Under the pieces are notes generated by a model. It was given only the letters and a program-made list of their open reading frames with translations. It did no database searches and was not told where the DNA came from. Position numbers and translations under genes: made by a program. Of a stretch of 64,000 nucleotides of DNA, positions 47,440 to 57,687 are shown in pieces; position 1 is the stretch's first letter; each line of letters starts with the position of its first letter. This stretch comes from Cupriavidus taiwanensis LMG 19424 (lineage in GTDB: Bacteria > Pseudomonadota > Gammaproteobacteria > Burkholderiales > Burkholderiaceae), in contig NC_010528.1 in NCBI RefSeq assembly GCF_000069785.1, forward strand, positions 1,674,001 through 1,738,000. The letters run 5' to 3'.

Positions 47440-48081
47440 TCCTCTACCGCGTGGAGTGAAGGATGCCAGGACGCCGAGTCGCCGTCGCCGTGCCGGTGCA
47501 CGCGCACCAGGCCGGCGGTCGCGAAGCTGCTCGCCAACGCTTTTTATTCTCACCCCCGCAGCGAGGGGTGCGCTGCCCTGTCGTTTCCCTCCTTGCGCGG
47601 GGTAACGCAGAAGCGCGAACGGCGGCATTTTCGCGCGCGAAAAAACGCGCGAAAGTCGATCACGTCCCCCACGATTCGCACTGCAGGCACCGGCGCGAGG
47701 CCGGTTCACACGCGTCCGGAGTTTCCCTTCCGATGAAGGGTACCGACGCTTTTGGGCGCATCGCACTATTCGCTCCTGAAAACACGGAGCACGCCGGAGC
47801 CTTCAGCGCACCGGCAGAACGAGAGCGTTGCAGTTGCATGGACGGCCGTCACCGATGCGGCCCGTGGCAGGTCATGCGCTGACCGCCGCCACACCATGGA
47901 ACCGCTGCCGCAAGGCAGCCCCGCACGACTCTGCTTGATCACGCCATGCGCATGCACAGGCAGATGCATGCCATGCGACGAGCCTGGCCGCCACTTCGCG
48001 CGGACCGGGAGTTCGGAGGAGACAACAAGGGCGTGGGCACTCGCATGAGCGCCCATTACTCAACGCTTCTGGGAGAAGCAA
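47440..48081. other. Non-coding region upstream of the exopolysaccharide genes
   Basis: About 640 bases with no supported gene, between paralogue B (minus) and the phosphoglycosyltransferase (plus), so it should hold both promoters. One hairpin is evident: TTTCGCGCG, loop, CGCGCGAAA (47629-47654). I found no clear -10/-35 pair or sigma-54 site. Frames through it on both strands lack coding character. Confidence 0.45.
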
Positions 48082-49479
48082 TTGGGTATCTATCGCGATA
48101 TGTTTGCCAGGCACCACGATCAGCTCGCGCTGATGGCTCGCCTGCTCGACGCCGGCGCCATCTGGGTGGCGGCAATCCTCGCCAGTGAAGCGCGGTTCGA
48201 CACCGCGCAGGCGCCAATCCACCAGTTCATCCAGTACTTTGCCTGTGCCATTGCCTTCATCGTGCTGCCAGGCTTCGACGTGTACACGTCGTGGCGCGGA
48301 CGCAGCCTGTTCTCGCTTGCCGCGCGGCTGTTGTCCGCATGGAGCCTGGTCTGGCTGGTGAGCCTGCTGCTGACCTACCTGCTGCACCAGACCGACTCGC
48401 TGTCGCGCCTGTGGATGGTGTACTGGTACCTGTTCTCACTGGCAGCGCTGGTGGCGCTGCGCGTGGTCAGCCGCGCCGTGCTCAACCTGCTGCGCGTCGC
48501 CGGCGCCAACAACAAGCGCGTGATCATCGTCGGCTTTGGCCGCACCGGCCAGGAGATGTACCGCCGCGCCACCGCCAGCCACACCACCGGCTACAAGATC
48601 AGCGGCATCTATGCCGCCGAAGGCGAGCCCACGCCGGAAGGACGCCGCCGCATCCACGACAGCGCCGACATCGCCGCCTTCGCGCGCGAGCACGGCATTG
48701 CCGAGATCTGGCTGACGCTGCCGATGCGCGAGCACCGCCTGATGCAGGAGATCGCCTTCTCGCTGCGCAATGACTTCATCGACATCAAGTGGATGCCGAG
48801 CGTGCTCGACTTCGACCTCCTCAACCACAACGTCGGCAACTTCCTCGGCATGCCGGCCGTGGAGATGAACAAGCCGCCTTCGCTGGGCGTGCGCGGCACC
48901 ATCAAGGCCATCTTCGACCGCACCTTTGCCGCACTCGTGCTGGTCGCACTGTCGCCGCTGTTCCTGCTGATAGCCGTGCTGATCAGGCGCGACTCGCCTG
49001 GTCCGGTGTTCTTCAAGCAGGAGCGCCTCGGCATGGACGGACGCGTGATCCACGTCTACAAGTTCCGCAGCATGAAGGTGCATGCCGAGCACGGCGTAGT
49101 CACGCAAGCCACCAAGGGCGATAGCCGCGTCACGCCGATCGGCGCCTTCCTGCGCCGCACCAGCCTCGACGAGCTGCCGCAGTTCATCAACGTGCTGAAG
49201 GGCGAGATGAGCGTGGTGGGGCCGCGCCCGCACGCCATGGCGCACAACAACATGTACAAGGAGCAGCTCGATTTCTACATGCTGCGCCACCGCGTCAAGC
49301 CGGGCATCACCGGGTGGGCGCAGATCAACGGCTATCGCGGCGAGACCGACACCCTGGACAAGATGGCCAAGCGGGTGGAGCACGACATCTTCTACATCCG
49401 CAACTGGTCGTTCTGGCTCGACCTGCGCATCATCTTCTGGACCGCCTTCCGCGGCTGGATGGGCAGCAATGCTTACTGA
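48082..49479 (+). CDS. Undecaprenyl-phosphate phosphoglycosyltransferase (exopolysaccharide initiation)
   Basis: A 465-residue membrane protein of the WcaJ/PssZ polyprenyl-phosphate hexose-1-phosphate transferase type, which loads the first sugar on undecaprenyl phosphate. It has about four N-terminal helices, a Rossmann-like central part ([17 protein letters not shown]) and the C-terminal catalytic domain: [76 protein letters not shown] and [19 protein letters not shown]. The TTG start is preceded by GGGAG; an ATG six codons on (48100) is the alternative. Glucose is likely as substrate but not shown. Confidence 0.93.
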   Translation: MGIYRDMFARHHDQLALMARLLDAGAIWVAAILASEARFDTAQAPIHQFIQYFACAIAFIVLPGFDVYTSWRGRSLFSLAARLLSAWSLVWLVSLLLTYLLHQTDSLSRLWMVYWYLFSLAALVALRVVSRAVLNLLRVAGANNKRVIIVGFGRTGQEMYRRATASHTTGYKISGIYAAEGEPTPEGRRRIHDSADIAAFAREHGIAEIWLTLPMREHRLMQEIAFSLRNDFIDIKWMPSVLDFDLLNHNVGNFLGMPAVEMNKPPSLGVRGTIKAIFDRTFAALVLVALSPLFLLIAVLIRRDSPGPVFFKQERLGMDGRVIHVYKFRSMKVHAEHGVVTQATKGDSRVTPIGAFLRRTSLDELPQFINVLKGEMSVVGPRPHAMAHNNMYKEQLDFYMLRHRVKPGITGWAQINGYRGETDTLDKMAKRVEHDIFYIRNWSFWLDLRIIFWTAFRGWMGSNAY

Positions 49480-49537
49480 GCCAGTCCAGCCCGTCCCGCC
49501 CCACCGAATTCCGCTACCCCATCGCATCCGCAAGCCA

Positions 49538-50647
49538 ATGATCAAAGTCCTGCACGTGACCGAGTGCCTGGGCGGTGTCGAGACTTACCTGCACCTGCTC
49601 GCCTCCCATATCAATGACGAGCACATCAGCTTCCACTTCGCGCTGCCGAAGCAATGCTCGGTGTCCGCGATCGCCGATGCGCGCAATTTCGGCGTCAGCT
49701 ACCTGCCGATCCCGCGCAAGCTCGATCCGCTCAACGACCTGAAGGCGGCGCTCAGCCTGCGCGCGCTGGTGAAACGCGTAGCGCCGCAGATCGTCCACCT
49801 GCACAGCTCCAAGGCGGGACTGGTGGGACGGCTGGCCTGCATCGGCCTGAACGTGCGCGTGGTCTACACCCCGCATGCCTATTACTACCTGGGCCTGCGC
49901 GGCATCAAGCGCCGCGTGTTCCTGATGGCCGAGCGCTTCCTGCACCGGCTGACCGATGCGGTGCTGGCCACCTCGCCGTCGGAGCGCGACCGCGCCATCC
50001 ATGACGTGGGCCTGCCGCGGGAACGTGCGCACTCCATCCTGAATGCCGTCGAGCCCCGCTCCGTGCCGGTGGAACGCCAACTGGGCGCGGTCAAGCGCGT
50101 GATCATGGTGGCGCGGATCAGCCCGCAGAAGAACATCCCCATGTTCCTGGACGTGGCGAAGCTGTTCCAGGGGCGTCCCGACGTCGAATTCATGCTGGTC
50201 GGCTATGGCCACTATGAGAATGACCGGGCCACGCTCGATGCCATGCTGCGGGAACGCGGGCTGGTCGAGGGCAAGGACATCACCGCCATCGCGTGGATGG
50301 GCCGGGCCGAGCTGCTGGAACTGCTGGCGCATGCCGCGGTGGTGGTGCTGACCTCGCACTACGAGAGCTTCGGCTACGTGCTGGCGGAAGCCAATGCGCT
50401 GGCGATCCCGGTGGTCGGCACCGACGTCGACGGCATCAAGGACATCATCGTCGATGGCAGCAACGGCTTTATCGTGCCGGTGGACGACGCCCCCTCCATG
50501 GCCAGCTCGATCGAAGCCATCGTCGGCGATGCCACGCTGTGGCAGGCCATGTCCGAGCACGCCGTCACCCGGGCCAAGTCCGAGTTCAATATCGTGACCC
50601 AGGCCAGAAAGTTCGAGTCCTTCTACTCGCGCGCCGCGCTGGCCTAG
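49538..50647 (+). CDS. GT4-family glycosyltransferase
   Basis: A 369-residue GT-B glycosyltransferase. The N-terminus IKVLHVTECLGGVETYLHLLA is the usual GT4 opening; RVIMVARISPQKN starts the donor domain, and the HYESFGYVLAEANALAIPVVGTDVDG segment contains the EX7E-type motif. It should add a sugar to the polysaccharide repeat. I chose the ATG giving MIKVLHV; one 23 codons earlier overlaps the upstream gene. It is the only classical glycosyltransferase gene in the cluster. The 3' end is 19 bases from the oppositely oriented hydrolase. Confidence 0.9.
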   Translation: MIKVLHVTECLGGVETYLHLLASHINDEHISFHFALPKQCSVSAIADARNFGVSYLPIPRKLDPLNDLKAALSLRALVKRVAPQIVHLHSSKAGLVGRLACIGLNVRVVYTPHAYYYLGLRGIKRRVFLMAERFLHRLTDAVLATSPSERDRAIHDVGLPRERAHSILNAVEPRSVPVERQLGAVKRVIMVARISPQKNIPMFLDVAKLFQGRPDVEFMLVGYGHYENDRATLDAMLRERGLVEGKDITAIAWMGRAELLELLAHAAVVVLTSHYESFGYVLAEANALAIPVVGTDVDGIKDIIVDGSNGFIVPVDDAPSMASSIEAIVGDATLWQAMSEHAVTRAKSEFNIVTQARKFESFYSRAALA

Positions 50648-50666
50648 CCGGCATCGGCCGCGCTGG

Positions 50667-51971
50667 TCAGGGCGGCGCCTTGCCGCCTGACCAGCTGGCC
50701 AGCAGCATCGCGCCATCGGCAAGTACCGCGCTGTCCTGCAGCAGCGCCGCGCATGGCAGCGCCTTCTGCGCGTCGCCCAGCGCCCTCGCCGTGCAACCGT
50801 CTGTTGCCCCCGCTCGCGCCAGCGCATCGCGCAACAGGGTCCGCGCTTGCGGGCCCCAATAGATGCGATGGGCCACGCCGTCCTTGCGCAGCTCCACCAT
50901 GAAGCTGTCCTGGCGCTGATGCCAGCTGGCGTCCTTCGCCCCGGATAGCATGCCCAGCAGGTCGCGCAGCATGGCAATGACCGGCTTTTCCGAGCCGTCA
51001 TTCCTGAGCAAGCCGAAGTTTGCCTCCCGCTCCCAGCGGGCCTGGCCGCGGTCGCGCCATGCATAGATGCCCAGCATCGGCACCTGCGCCATGACGCCGG
51101 CCAGCACCTGCCTGGCGATCAGCGTCGCCTGCGTCGCTTCGCTGCGCACCGGCAGGTACGAGGCATAGCCCCATTCGCTGACGATCAGCTGCGCGCCCGG
51201 GCGCGGCGAGCTGCGGATGCGCTCGCCAAGCTGGCGATAGTCGCGCAGCAGTGTCTCGGGCGTGGCCCGGTACGGGTGAATGCTGAGCCCCTTCACGCAG
51301 CCCAGGCGCGGATCGGTCAGCAAGCGCGACAAGGACTGTTCCGCCGCGGCATTCTCCGCGCCGGGCAGCCGCGCCAGGCCGAACAGGTAAACCGATGGCG
51401 GCGGCGCCGTGCCGGCCTGCGCCAGCGCGTCGCAGATCCTGCCGGCGGCCGAGATCAGCCGGGTGATCGGTACCGACGGATGCAGGAAGGTCTTGTTGTC
51501 GGGCTCGTTCCAGATCTCGTACGACAGGTCCGGCCCTGCGTTGCGCAGCATGAACTGGCTGGCGAACGCGGCGAACTTCGCCTCGCTGGCGTCGCTGGAG
51601 CCGTCCTCGCCGTCATCCCCCCAGATGTACCGCCCGCCGTACAGCGTGACCAGCATGTGCAGGCCGGCCTGGCGCGCCTGCGCAATGACCTGCGCGTAGC
51701 GCTGCGGCTTCAGGTGTCCGCGCACCACCTCGGGCCGCACGCCGAAACGCACATGCGTAAAGCCCAGGCGCCGGATCTCGGCGAGATCGCGCGACGACAC
51801 CGTGGCGGGATCGATCTGCACCGCAAACGCGGGCATCGACGCGATCCGGCCAGAGGCCTGCCATGCCTGGGCCTGCGCAGGCTGGCCGGGCCACCAGCCC
51901 GATACCGCGATCAGCGCGGCCAATGCCAGCGCCCGCGCGCCGCCGCGCGGCGCCGCGCTATGCGGCGGCAT
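50667..51971 (-). CDS. Exported clan GH-A glycoside hydrolase-like protein
   Basis: A 434-residue precursor with a signal peptide (ending about QPAQAQA) and a TIM-barrel. The acid/base glutamate lies in SYEIWNEPDNKTF and the nucleophile glutamate in LIVSEWGYASY, the arrangement of GH39/GH5-like enzymes such as PslG. Embedded hydrolases of this kind trim or edit the polymer in the periplasm. Its start overlaps the flippase stop by 14 bases (a GTG 10 codons upstream is also possible), so it belongs to the same minus-strand operon. Confidence 0.82.
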   Translation of the reverse strand: MPPHSAAPRGGARALALAALIAVSGWWPGQPAQAQAWQASGRIASMPAFAVQIDPATVSSRDLAEIRRLGFTHVRFGVRPEVVRGHLKPQRYAQVIAQARQAGLHMLVTLYGGRYIWGDDGEDGSSDASEAKFAAFASQFMLRNAGPDLSYEIWNEPDNKTFLHPSVPITRLISAAGRICDALAQAGTAPPPSVYLFGLARLPGAENAAAEQSLSRLLTDPRLGCVKGLSIHPYRATPETLLRDYRQLGERIRSSPRPGAQLIVSEWGYASYLPVRSEATQATLIARQVLAGVMAQVPMLGIYAWRDRGQARWEREANFGLLRNDGSEKPVIAMLRDLLGMLSGAKDASWHQRQDSFMVELRKDGVAHRIYWGPQARTLLRDALARAGATDGCTARALGDAQKALPCAALLQDSAVLADGAMLLASWSGGKAPP

Positions 51972-53157
51972 GCCTGCGCAGTACGCCCATGGCGAGCGCA
52001 CCGGTCTGGAACAGCGCGATGACGAGGAACGACACCAGCATGATCTGCGCCGCCACGAGGTAGTCGAGCTGCGGATAACGCCATGCGCCCAGGGCGATGC
52101 CCGCCAGCAGGCCGATACCCGCGGCGAGGAAGATGGCGCGTGCCATGCCGAAGGATTTCAGCAAGGTGCGCAGGCACATCACCACCGCAAATACGATCGG
52201 AAACAGCGAAAAGAAACGCACGTCGAGATCTCCATAGGCCGCGCCGAACAGCATGACGACGACCTGGTCGCCAAACAGCAGCAGCAGCACGCTCAGCGCG
52301 CCGGACAGCACCACCCCGCCCAGCACGAACCCGGCGGCGTTGCGGGCCAGCGTCGGCGTGTCGTCCTGCCTGAACGATGCGGCAAACTTCGGCATCAGGT
52401 GGTAGCCCAGCGCCATCAGGATATATTGCGCCGGCAGCAGCACCGTCAGCAGGATGCGGAACTTCGCCGAGTCGGCGAAGTGCCCGAGCGAGCCCAGGAG
52501 CACCACCAGTCCCGGCCCGACCAGCCAGCTCATCAGCTGCGCGCTGGCCGAGCTGGCCCCCAACCCCAGCCATTGGCGCGGCGACTCCGGCCTGCCCGGG
52601 ACGATCTCGATGCGCCCCCGGCGGCGCAGCGTGGCGGCGGCTACCAGGGTCGGCAACAGGATCGCGGCGGCAAGCAGCAGCATCGCCGCGGGCGCCGGCC
52701 GCGTACCGGAGGCCAGGCCAATCATGGCCACGCCCCCGCCGATGAGCATGTGGCAGGCGAGCAGCCCGGCATAGCCGCGCGCCTTTGCGCCCACGGTCCT
52801 GAGCACCCAATAGGCGGTGTAGCAGGCAAACAGCACGGCGGCCGCCGCACAGGCCGACGTGCTCAGGCCATGCCCGTACAGGTAGAGGATCGAGCCGGCC
52901 GTGACCGGCAGCACCGTCAGCACCGCGACTTCGACCGAGAAGCGCACGCGCAGCTTGATCCCCTCGATCAGCGCCGGCTCGTGCAGGAACGCGACATAGA
53001 AGATATTGATGAACACCACCAGCGACAGCACCACCGCCACCAGCCCATAGCCCGCCACGTCCATCGAGCGGGCCAGCGCCACGTTGATGCCGAACTGGAC
53101 CGCCGTGTACGCGGCCTGCTCGAACACCGCGCCCAGCGCCGACAGCATGCGGCGCAT
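51958..53157 (-). CDS. Wzx-like polysaccharide flippase
   Basis: A 399-residue protein with about twelve hydrophobic helices over its whole length, matching the oligosaccharide flippase (MATE-like) family. The opening SALGAVFEQAAYTAVQFGINVALARSMDVAGYGLVAVVLSL is the usual Wzx first-helix pair. It should flip undecaprenyl-linked repeat units to the periplasmic face. Its ATG overlaps the stop of the pyruvyltransferase by one base, and its own stop overlaps the next gene. Confidence 0.85.
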   Translation of the reverse strand: MRRMLSALGAVFEQAAYTAVQFGINVALARSMDVAGYGLVAVVLSLVVFINIFYVAFLHEPALIEGIKLRVRFSVEVAVLTVLPVTAGSILYLYGHGLSTSACAAAAVLFACYTAYWVLRTVGAKARGYAGLLACHMLIGGGVAMIGLASGTRPAPAAMLLLAAAILLPTLVAAATLRRRGRIEIVPGRPESPRQWLGLGASSASAQLMSWLVGPGLVVLLGSLGHFADSAKFRILLTVLLPAQYILMALGYHLMPKFAASFRQDDTPTLARNAAGFVLGGVVLSGALSVLLLLFGDQVVVMLFGAAYGDLDVRFFSLFPIVFAVVMCLRTLLKSFGMARAIFLAAGIGLLAGIALGAWRYPQLDYLVAAQIMLVSFLVIALFQTGALAMGVLRRHAAA

Positions 53158-54386
53158 TATGGCGTCCCCTCGAGCGAAGGCGCCGCCCGCAGCGTCGCCG
53201 GGGCGGCCGGCAGCGCCAGCGTCTGGCCGAACAGCAGCGCCAGGCCCTGGGTGATGTCGCGGCCCAGCCGCGCCGAACGCTTGAACTGCGCCGCGCCCAG
53301 CGAGCGAGCGCAGGCCAGCCTTTCGATCACGTCGTCAGCGCTGGCGTTCTGCCGCACGGCGAAATCGCCACGCCCGCTCAGCTTGAAGAAGGAAGCGACC
53401 TTGGTGTCCCACACAATGCCGACGGACGGCACGCCGAAGCTGAAGGCAATGATGTTGGCGTGCATCCTGTGCCCCACCATGCTGTGGCAGGCGGCAATGA
53501 TCGATGCCAGCTCCGCCGGGGATGCGGGCAGCATGAAATCCACGCCTTGCATCCCGTCCGCGCCCAGCCGGCTCCTGACCGCCGCCGCGGCAAGGTTGTC
53601 TTCCTCGGCGCCGTTGGTGAACAGCACCACGCGCTGTCCGCCCTGCCGCAGCTTGTGCACCAGTTCTACGAACATGCCCAGCCCGCCGCCCTGCTCCGCT
53701 ACGCTGACGAGGTCCGCGTTGTAGTGCAGCGATTCGACGTCCGAGACACAGATCCCCACATCCCAGCGCTTCTCCAGCCCGTGCTCCGCATACAGCGACG
53801 CGCTCAGGATGGCGGGATCGGGAATGATGGCGACATCGCAAGCCTCGCCCGCGCCGAGGCCGACGATATTGCGCCGCGAGCTTTCATCCCGGACCGAGAC
53901 GTATTGCGGCGCCGCCAGCGCGAAAAAGCGCGACACCAGGTAACGTCCCAGCCGCGACCAGCCAGCCGCCACGCCCACCGATACCAGCGCGACCCTGGCA
54001 TTCTTGCCGAGGCAGCGGGCCAGCAGGTACAGCTTCAGCGGAAAGTTCAGGTCCACATCGCACAGCAGCTGGCCGCCGCCAACCACCACCACATCGGCAT
54101 CGGCCAGTTGCTGTTGCCAGCGCACGCGCCACTGCCGCCGGTATTTCAGCCAGATGGCCATGGTCAGCACCGGCACCCGGGCCCAGCCTGGCAGCCTGGA
54201 GAAAAGCCGCATCAGTCGGCCCTTCTTGAGCGACTGTTCGCCCAGGCGCGTGCGCCCGGCGATATCGAGGAAACTGACCCGGCAATCCGGCACGGCCTGG
54301 CGGATCAGATGCCCCAGCGTTTCGGCGATCACCGCATCGCCAAGGTTGTCACTGTATGGCACCGCGCATATGACGACGTGCTTCAT
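53157..54386 (-). CDS. Polysaccharide pyruvyl transferase family protein
   Basis: A 409-residue soluble enzyme with a GT-B-like fold. N-terminal CAVPYSDNLGDAVIAETLGHLIRQ, the DADVVVVGGGQLL segment near residue 100, the central VSVGVAAGWSRL and RDESSRRNIVGLG, and the late CHSMVGHRMHANIIAFSFGVPSVGI are typical of WcaK/CsaB relatives that put pyruvyl ketals on polysaccharide sugars using PEP. This adds negative charge to the polymer. It overlaps the Wzy-like gene by 38 bases and the flippase by one. Confidence 0.87.
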   Translation of the reverse strand: MKHVVICAVPYSDNLGDAVIAETLGHLIRQAVPDCRVSFLDIAGRTRLGEQSLKKGRLMRLFSRLPGWARVPVLTMAIWLKYRRQWRVRWQQQLADADVVVVGGGQLLCDVDLNFPLKLYLLARCLGKNARVALVSVGVAAGWSRLGRYLVSRFFALAAPQYVSVRDESSRRNIVGLGAGEACDVAIIPDPAILSASLYAEHGLEKRWDVGICVSDVESLHYNADLVSVAEQGGGLGMFVELVHKLRQGGQRVVLFTNGAEEDNLAAAAVRSRLGADGMQGVDFMLPASPAELASIIAACHSMVGHRMHANIIAFSFGVPSVGIVWDTKVASFFKLSGRGDFAVRQNASADDVIERLACARSLGAAQFKRSARLGRDITQGLALLFGQTLALPAAPATLRAAPSLEGTP

Positions 54387-55428
54387 CTTGTTTGGCCGGC
54401 AAGGTAGTTAGCAAAGGGATGAGGAACAAGCTGACCGAGGTGAGATGGCGAACGTAGCTGCCCAGGTCCGGCTCGAAGATAAACTGCACCAGGATATGCG
54501 CAACCACCAGCGTGGCAAACCAGCGGCGCTTGCGCTCGTCGCCGCTCATCGCGGGCGTCCCGGACAAGCCGCGCAGCGCCACGCGCAGGATCGCCGCATG
54601 CATCAGCATCATGGCCAGGTCGACCGGCGCGCGGAAGCTGATCACCGGCAGCACGAACATGACGGCCGCGTACAGGTAGTTGACCAGGAAATTCACACCC
54701 GAGCTGGGCGGATACAGGTTCCAGATCATGGTGCGGTTGTCGCTGCCGATGCTCAGGGCATAGTTGTTCGAGATATCCCGCGGCGACTGCAGGATGTACA
54801 GGATCTCGGAAGGCGCCACCAGGATCGCGCCCAGCACGCAGGCCAGCACAATGGCCCTCCATGCCGGCGTCAGCCGCGCCGCCACGCGCAGGCCGAGCGC
54901 CAGCACCAGGATCATCGCGTAGTAGTTGCGGATGAAGAGCGCGTAGCAGCCGTACAGCAGCACGGTCATGACGACCAGGCCCCGGAACGACACGCCGCGC
55001 GACATCCCGCCCATGACCAGCACGATAGACATCGCGATCACCACGGTCTCCTTGCCGGGCGAAAGCAGGTTCAGCAGCATGCAGGGCAGCACGAACAGCC
55101 AGCGCGTGGCCAGGTCGCGCAGGCTCGCTACCCGGCTCGATGCCAGCGCAAGATAGGCCACGCCGACCGTGGCGGTGACCACATTCACATACGCCGCCCC
55201 GAACAACGAGAATACCTTGGCGGTGGCGGCGAACGAATCGTCGAGATCGGTCGAGCCGCTGACCAGGAACTCCAGCATCTTGTTGGAATCGGTGACCCAT
55301 TTTTCCGGCAGCGCGTCGCGCCCGAAGAAATAGATCACCAGGTAGAGCAGGCTCAGCACCAGGCTCGCCACGGTGGCCAGCCCGCGCTCGGCCAGCACCC
55401 AGTCGCGGTCCAGTCGCGCGGCTCGCAT
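54349..55428 (-). CDS. Wzy-like polysaccharide polymerase (membrane protein)
   Basis: A 359-residue protein with about ten hydrophobic helices and a periplasmic stretch near 205-235 (YILQSPRDISNNYALSIGSDNRTMIWNLYPPSSGVNF). Wzy proteins share little sequence, so the call rests on topology and on its place between wzc and the pyruvyltransferase/flippase. It should polymerise flipped repeat units. It starts 3 bases after the wzc stop; its 3' end overlaps the next gene. Confidence 0.7.
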   Translation of the reverse strand: MRAARLDRDWVLAERGLATVASLVLSLLYLVIYFFGRDALPEKWVTDSNKMLEFLVSGSTDLDDSFAATAKVFSLFGAAYVNVVTATVGVAYLALASSRVASLRDLATRWLFVLPCMLLNLLSPGKETVVIAMSIVLVMGGMSRGVSFRGLVVMTVLLYGCYALFIRNYYAMILVLALGLRVAARLTPAWRAIVLACVLGAILVAPSEILYILQSPRDISNNYALSIGSDNRTMIWNLYPPSSGVNFLVNYLYAAVMFVLPVISFRAPVDLAMMLMHAAILRVALRGLSGTPAMSGDERKRRWFATLVVAHILVQFIFEPDLGSYVRHLTSVSLFLIPLLTTLPAKQDEARRHMRGAIQ

Positions 55429-55431
55429 CGC

Positions 55432-57666
55432 TTACGCCTTCTCGCCCTGCGAGTAGCCGTAGTAGGCGTAGCGATAGCGCCCGTACTTGGAGCCGTAGCC
55501 GTAGCGGAAGGCGTTGGGATCGAGGCCGTTGAAGACCACCCCCTTCACGCTGACATTGACCTGCCCCAACTGCTTGGCGGACTCCGAGATCTCGCCGATC
55601 GAGCTCTTGCCGAAGCGCGTGACCAGGAACACGGTGGCGCAACGCTCGGCCAGGATCGCGGCATCGGCGACGGCCAGCACCGGCGGGGTGTCGATCATCA
55701 CCATGTCATAGCGCGCGCTGAACGCCTCCAGCAGCCCGGCCATGCGTTCCTTCAGCATCAGTTCGGCCGGATTGGGCGGGATCGTGCCGGTGCCGATGAA
55801 ATCCAGGCCCGGCACCACGTCGCGGTGCACCACCTCTTCCAGCGCCAGCTTGCCGGCCAGCACGTCAGACAGGCCCGGATCGCGGTCCTTGCCGAAATAC
55901 TGGTTCAGGTAGCCCTTGCGCATGTCGGCATCGACCAGCAGCACGCGCTTGCCGCCCGAGGCCATCAACGCCGCCAGGTTGGCCGAGACGAAGGACTTGC
56001 CCACGCCGGCCGTCGCGCCGGTCAGCAGCACGCGGTTGTTGGGCGCGTCCAGCATGGCGAACTGCAGCGACGTGCGCAGGCTGCGCAGGCTTTCCACCGA
56101 GGGCTCGTTGGGGAAGCGGTCGGCCAGCAGGTAGTGGCCGCGCTTGCGCGCCTGGATATCCTTGCTGAGCGTGATCTGGTGCTCGGACTGGGGCACGGTC
56201 GCATACACGTTAAGGCCGGTATGTTCCTCGATGTCCTTGGGATCGGTGATGCCGCCATACAGGGCATTGCGGACAAAGGCCACTACCGCCCCGGCCAGCA
56301 CGCCAAGCACCGCCGCCAGCACGATCACCAGCGCCTTCTTCGGCTTGACCGGCTCCTCGGGCACCGGCGAGGTGTCGACCAGGCGCACGCTGCCGACCTT
56401 GCCCGCCTTGACCAGCTTGAGCTGCTGCATATTGTTCAGCATGCCGACATAGAGGTCGTTGTTGACCTGCACGTCGCGCATCAGCCGCACCGTATCCTGC
56501 TCCAGGTTCGGCAGGGTCTTGACCCGGCCGGCGACCGCCCCCGCCTTCGCCGCCAGCGCGGCAATCTGCTTGTCGATGGCCTGCATCGACGGATGGCCCG
56601 GCGCAAAGCGCGTCACCAGCTCGGCGCGCTTCTGCTTGAGTTCCAGCAGCGAGGTCTCGGCGGTCACGCTCTCCTGCAGGAAGGCCTTGCCCTCTTCGCT
56701 GAGGTTGAAGGTGCCGCGGTCGTTGCGCATGGCGTTGTACTTCACTTCCGCGCGCTCGAGCTCGCCCTTGAGTTGCGGCAGCAGGTTGTTGAGGAACAGC
56801 AGCGATTTTTCCGCCTCCGCGGCCTTGCGGTTGATGTTCTGCGCCACGTACTCGTCGCCGATCTCGTTCAGGATCGCCGCCGTCAACCTGGCGTCATTGC
56901 CCTCCAGCGAGGCCCCGATCACGCCGCTCTGCTTGCCCTTCTCCGCAATGTTCAGCTGTTGCTGCAGCTGCTCCAGCGTTTTCAGGCGCGACTGGCGCAC
57001 CAGGTTGAAGGCAATGCCGGGCCTGGCCTTCAGCGCCGTCACCAGCAGCCGGATCTCGCCGACCGCATGGCGGGCCTCGATGACTTCGCCGACACGGCCG
57101 ACGATGGGCTGGTCCAGGCTGGCCTGCTCGAGCCGGTAGCGGCCATCGCCCAGGCTCACCAGTACGAAACCCTCGCCTTGCAGCGCCTCGGGCACGTCGA
57201 AGGTCGGCACGTCGATCGATTCCCCGCCCCAGGCATAGCCGCCCATGCCGAACAGGCCGGGCTCGGACAGCCCCTTCGACTGGCTGGCGATCCAGGGCCC
57301 GACCAGCGGGAAGTATTTGGGCTTGGCATCGATATAGAGCCGCAGGTTGTCGACCGCCTTGCCGACCACCATGCGCGAGCGCAGGATCTCGATTTCCGCG
57401 GTTGCCTGCGTCTTGACGTCGAACAGCGACGAGACATCGCCCAGCAGGCCGTTGGGACTGTTCTGGCTGTCCTCGACCTGCACCAGGATGTTGGCTTCGT
57501 ACACCGGGCGGGCCAGGAACGCGTAGGCAACCCCGAGCGTCAGCACGGCAAAGGCGATGGCCGCGATCAGCCAGCGGTTCGCCACCAGCACGTCCAGGTA
57601 GCGGACGACGGCAATCTCGTCCGACTGGACCGGCGCCGCGACGGGAAGATAAGTGGACTGGTTCAT
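55432..57666 (-). CDS. wzc: Polysaccharide co-polymerase/tyrosine autokinase
   Basis: A 744-residue inner-membrane protein that sets chain length and couples polymer export with phosphorylation. Wzz-like segment at 20-290 with the first transmembrane helix (LIAAIAFAVLTLGVAYAFLA), coiled-coil region (about 270-400), second transmembrane helix near 450, then the BY-kinase domain: Walker A ATAGVGKS, Walker A' LLVDADMRKG and Walker B MVMIDTPPV. The C-terminus is a tyrosine cluster (FRYGYGSKYGRYRYAYYGYS). Neighbouring wza and phosphatase genes complete the export set; the phosphatase gene ends 21 bases upstream. Confidence 0.94.
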   Translation of the reverse strand: MNQSTYLPVAAPVQSDEIAVVRYLDVLVANRWLIAAIAFAVLTLGVAYAFLARPVYEANILVQVEDSQNSPNGLLGDVSSLFDVKTQATAEIEILRSRMVVGKAVDNLRLYIDAKPKYFPLVGPWIASQSKGLSEPGLFGMGGYAWGGESIDVPTFDVPEALQGEGFVLVSLGDGRYRLEQASLDQPIVGRVGEVIEARHAVGEIRLLVTALKARPGIAFNLVRQSRLKTLEQLQQQLNIAEKGKQSGVIGASLEGNDARLTAAILNEIGDEYVAQNINRKAAEAEKSLLFLNNLLPQLKGELERAEVKYNAMRNDRGTFNLSEEGKAFLQESVTAETSLLELKQKRAELVTRFAPGHPSMQAIDKQIAALAAKAGAVAGRVKTLPNLEQDTVRLMRDVQVNNDLYVGMLNNMQQLKLVKAGKVGSVRLVDTSPVPEEPVKPKKALVIVLAAVLGVLAGAVVAFVRNALYGGITDPKDIEEHTGLNVYATVPQSEHQITLSKDIQARKRGHYLLADRFPNEPSVESLRSLRTSLQFAMLDAPNNRVLLTGATAGVGKSFVSANLAALMASGGKRVLLVDADMRKGYLNQYFGKDRDPGLSDVLAGKLALEEVVHRDVVPGLDFIGTGTIPPNPAELMLKERMAGLLEAFSARYDMVMIDTPPVLAVADAAILAERCATVFLVTRFGKSSIGEISESAKQLGQVNVSVKGVVFNGLDPNAFRYGYGSKYGRYRYAYYGYSQGEKA

Positions 57667-57687
57667 GGCAGGCAGGACAGTATCGGT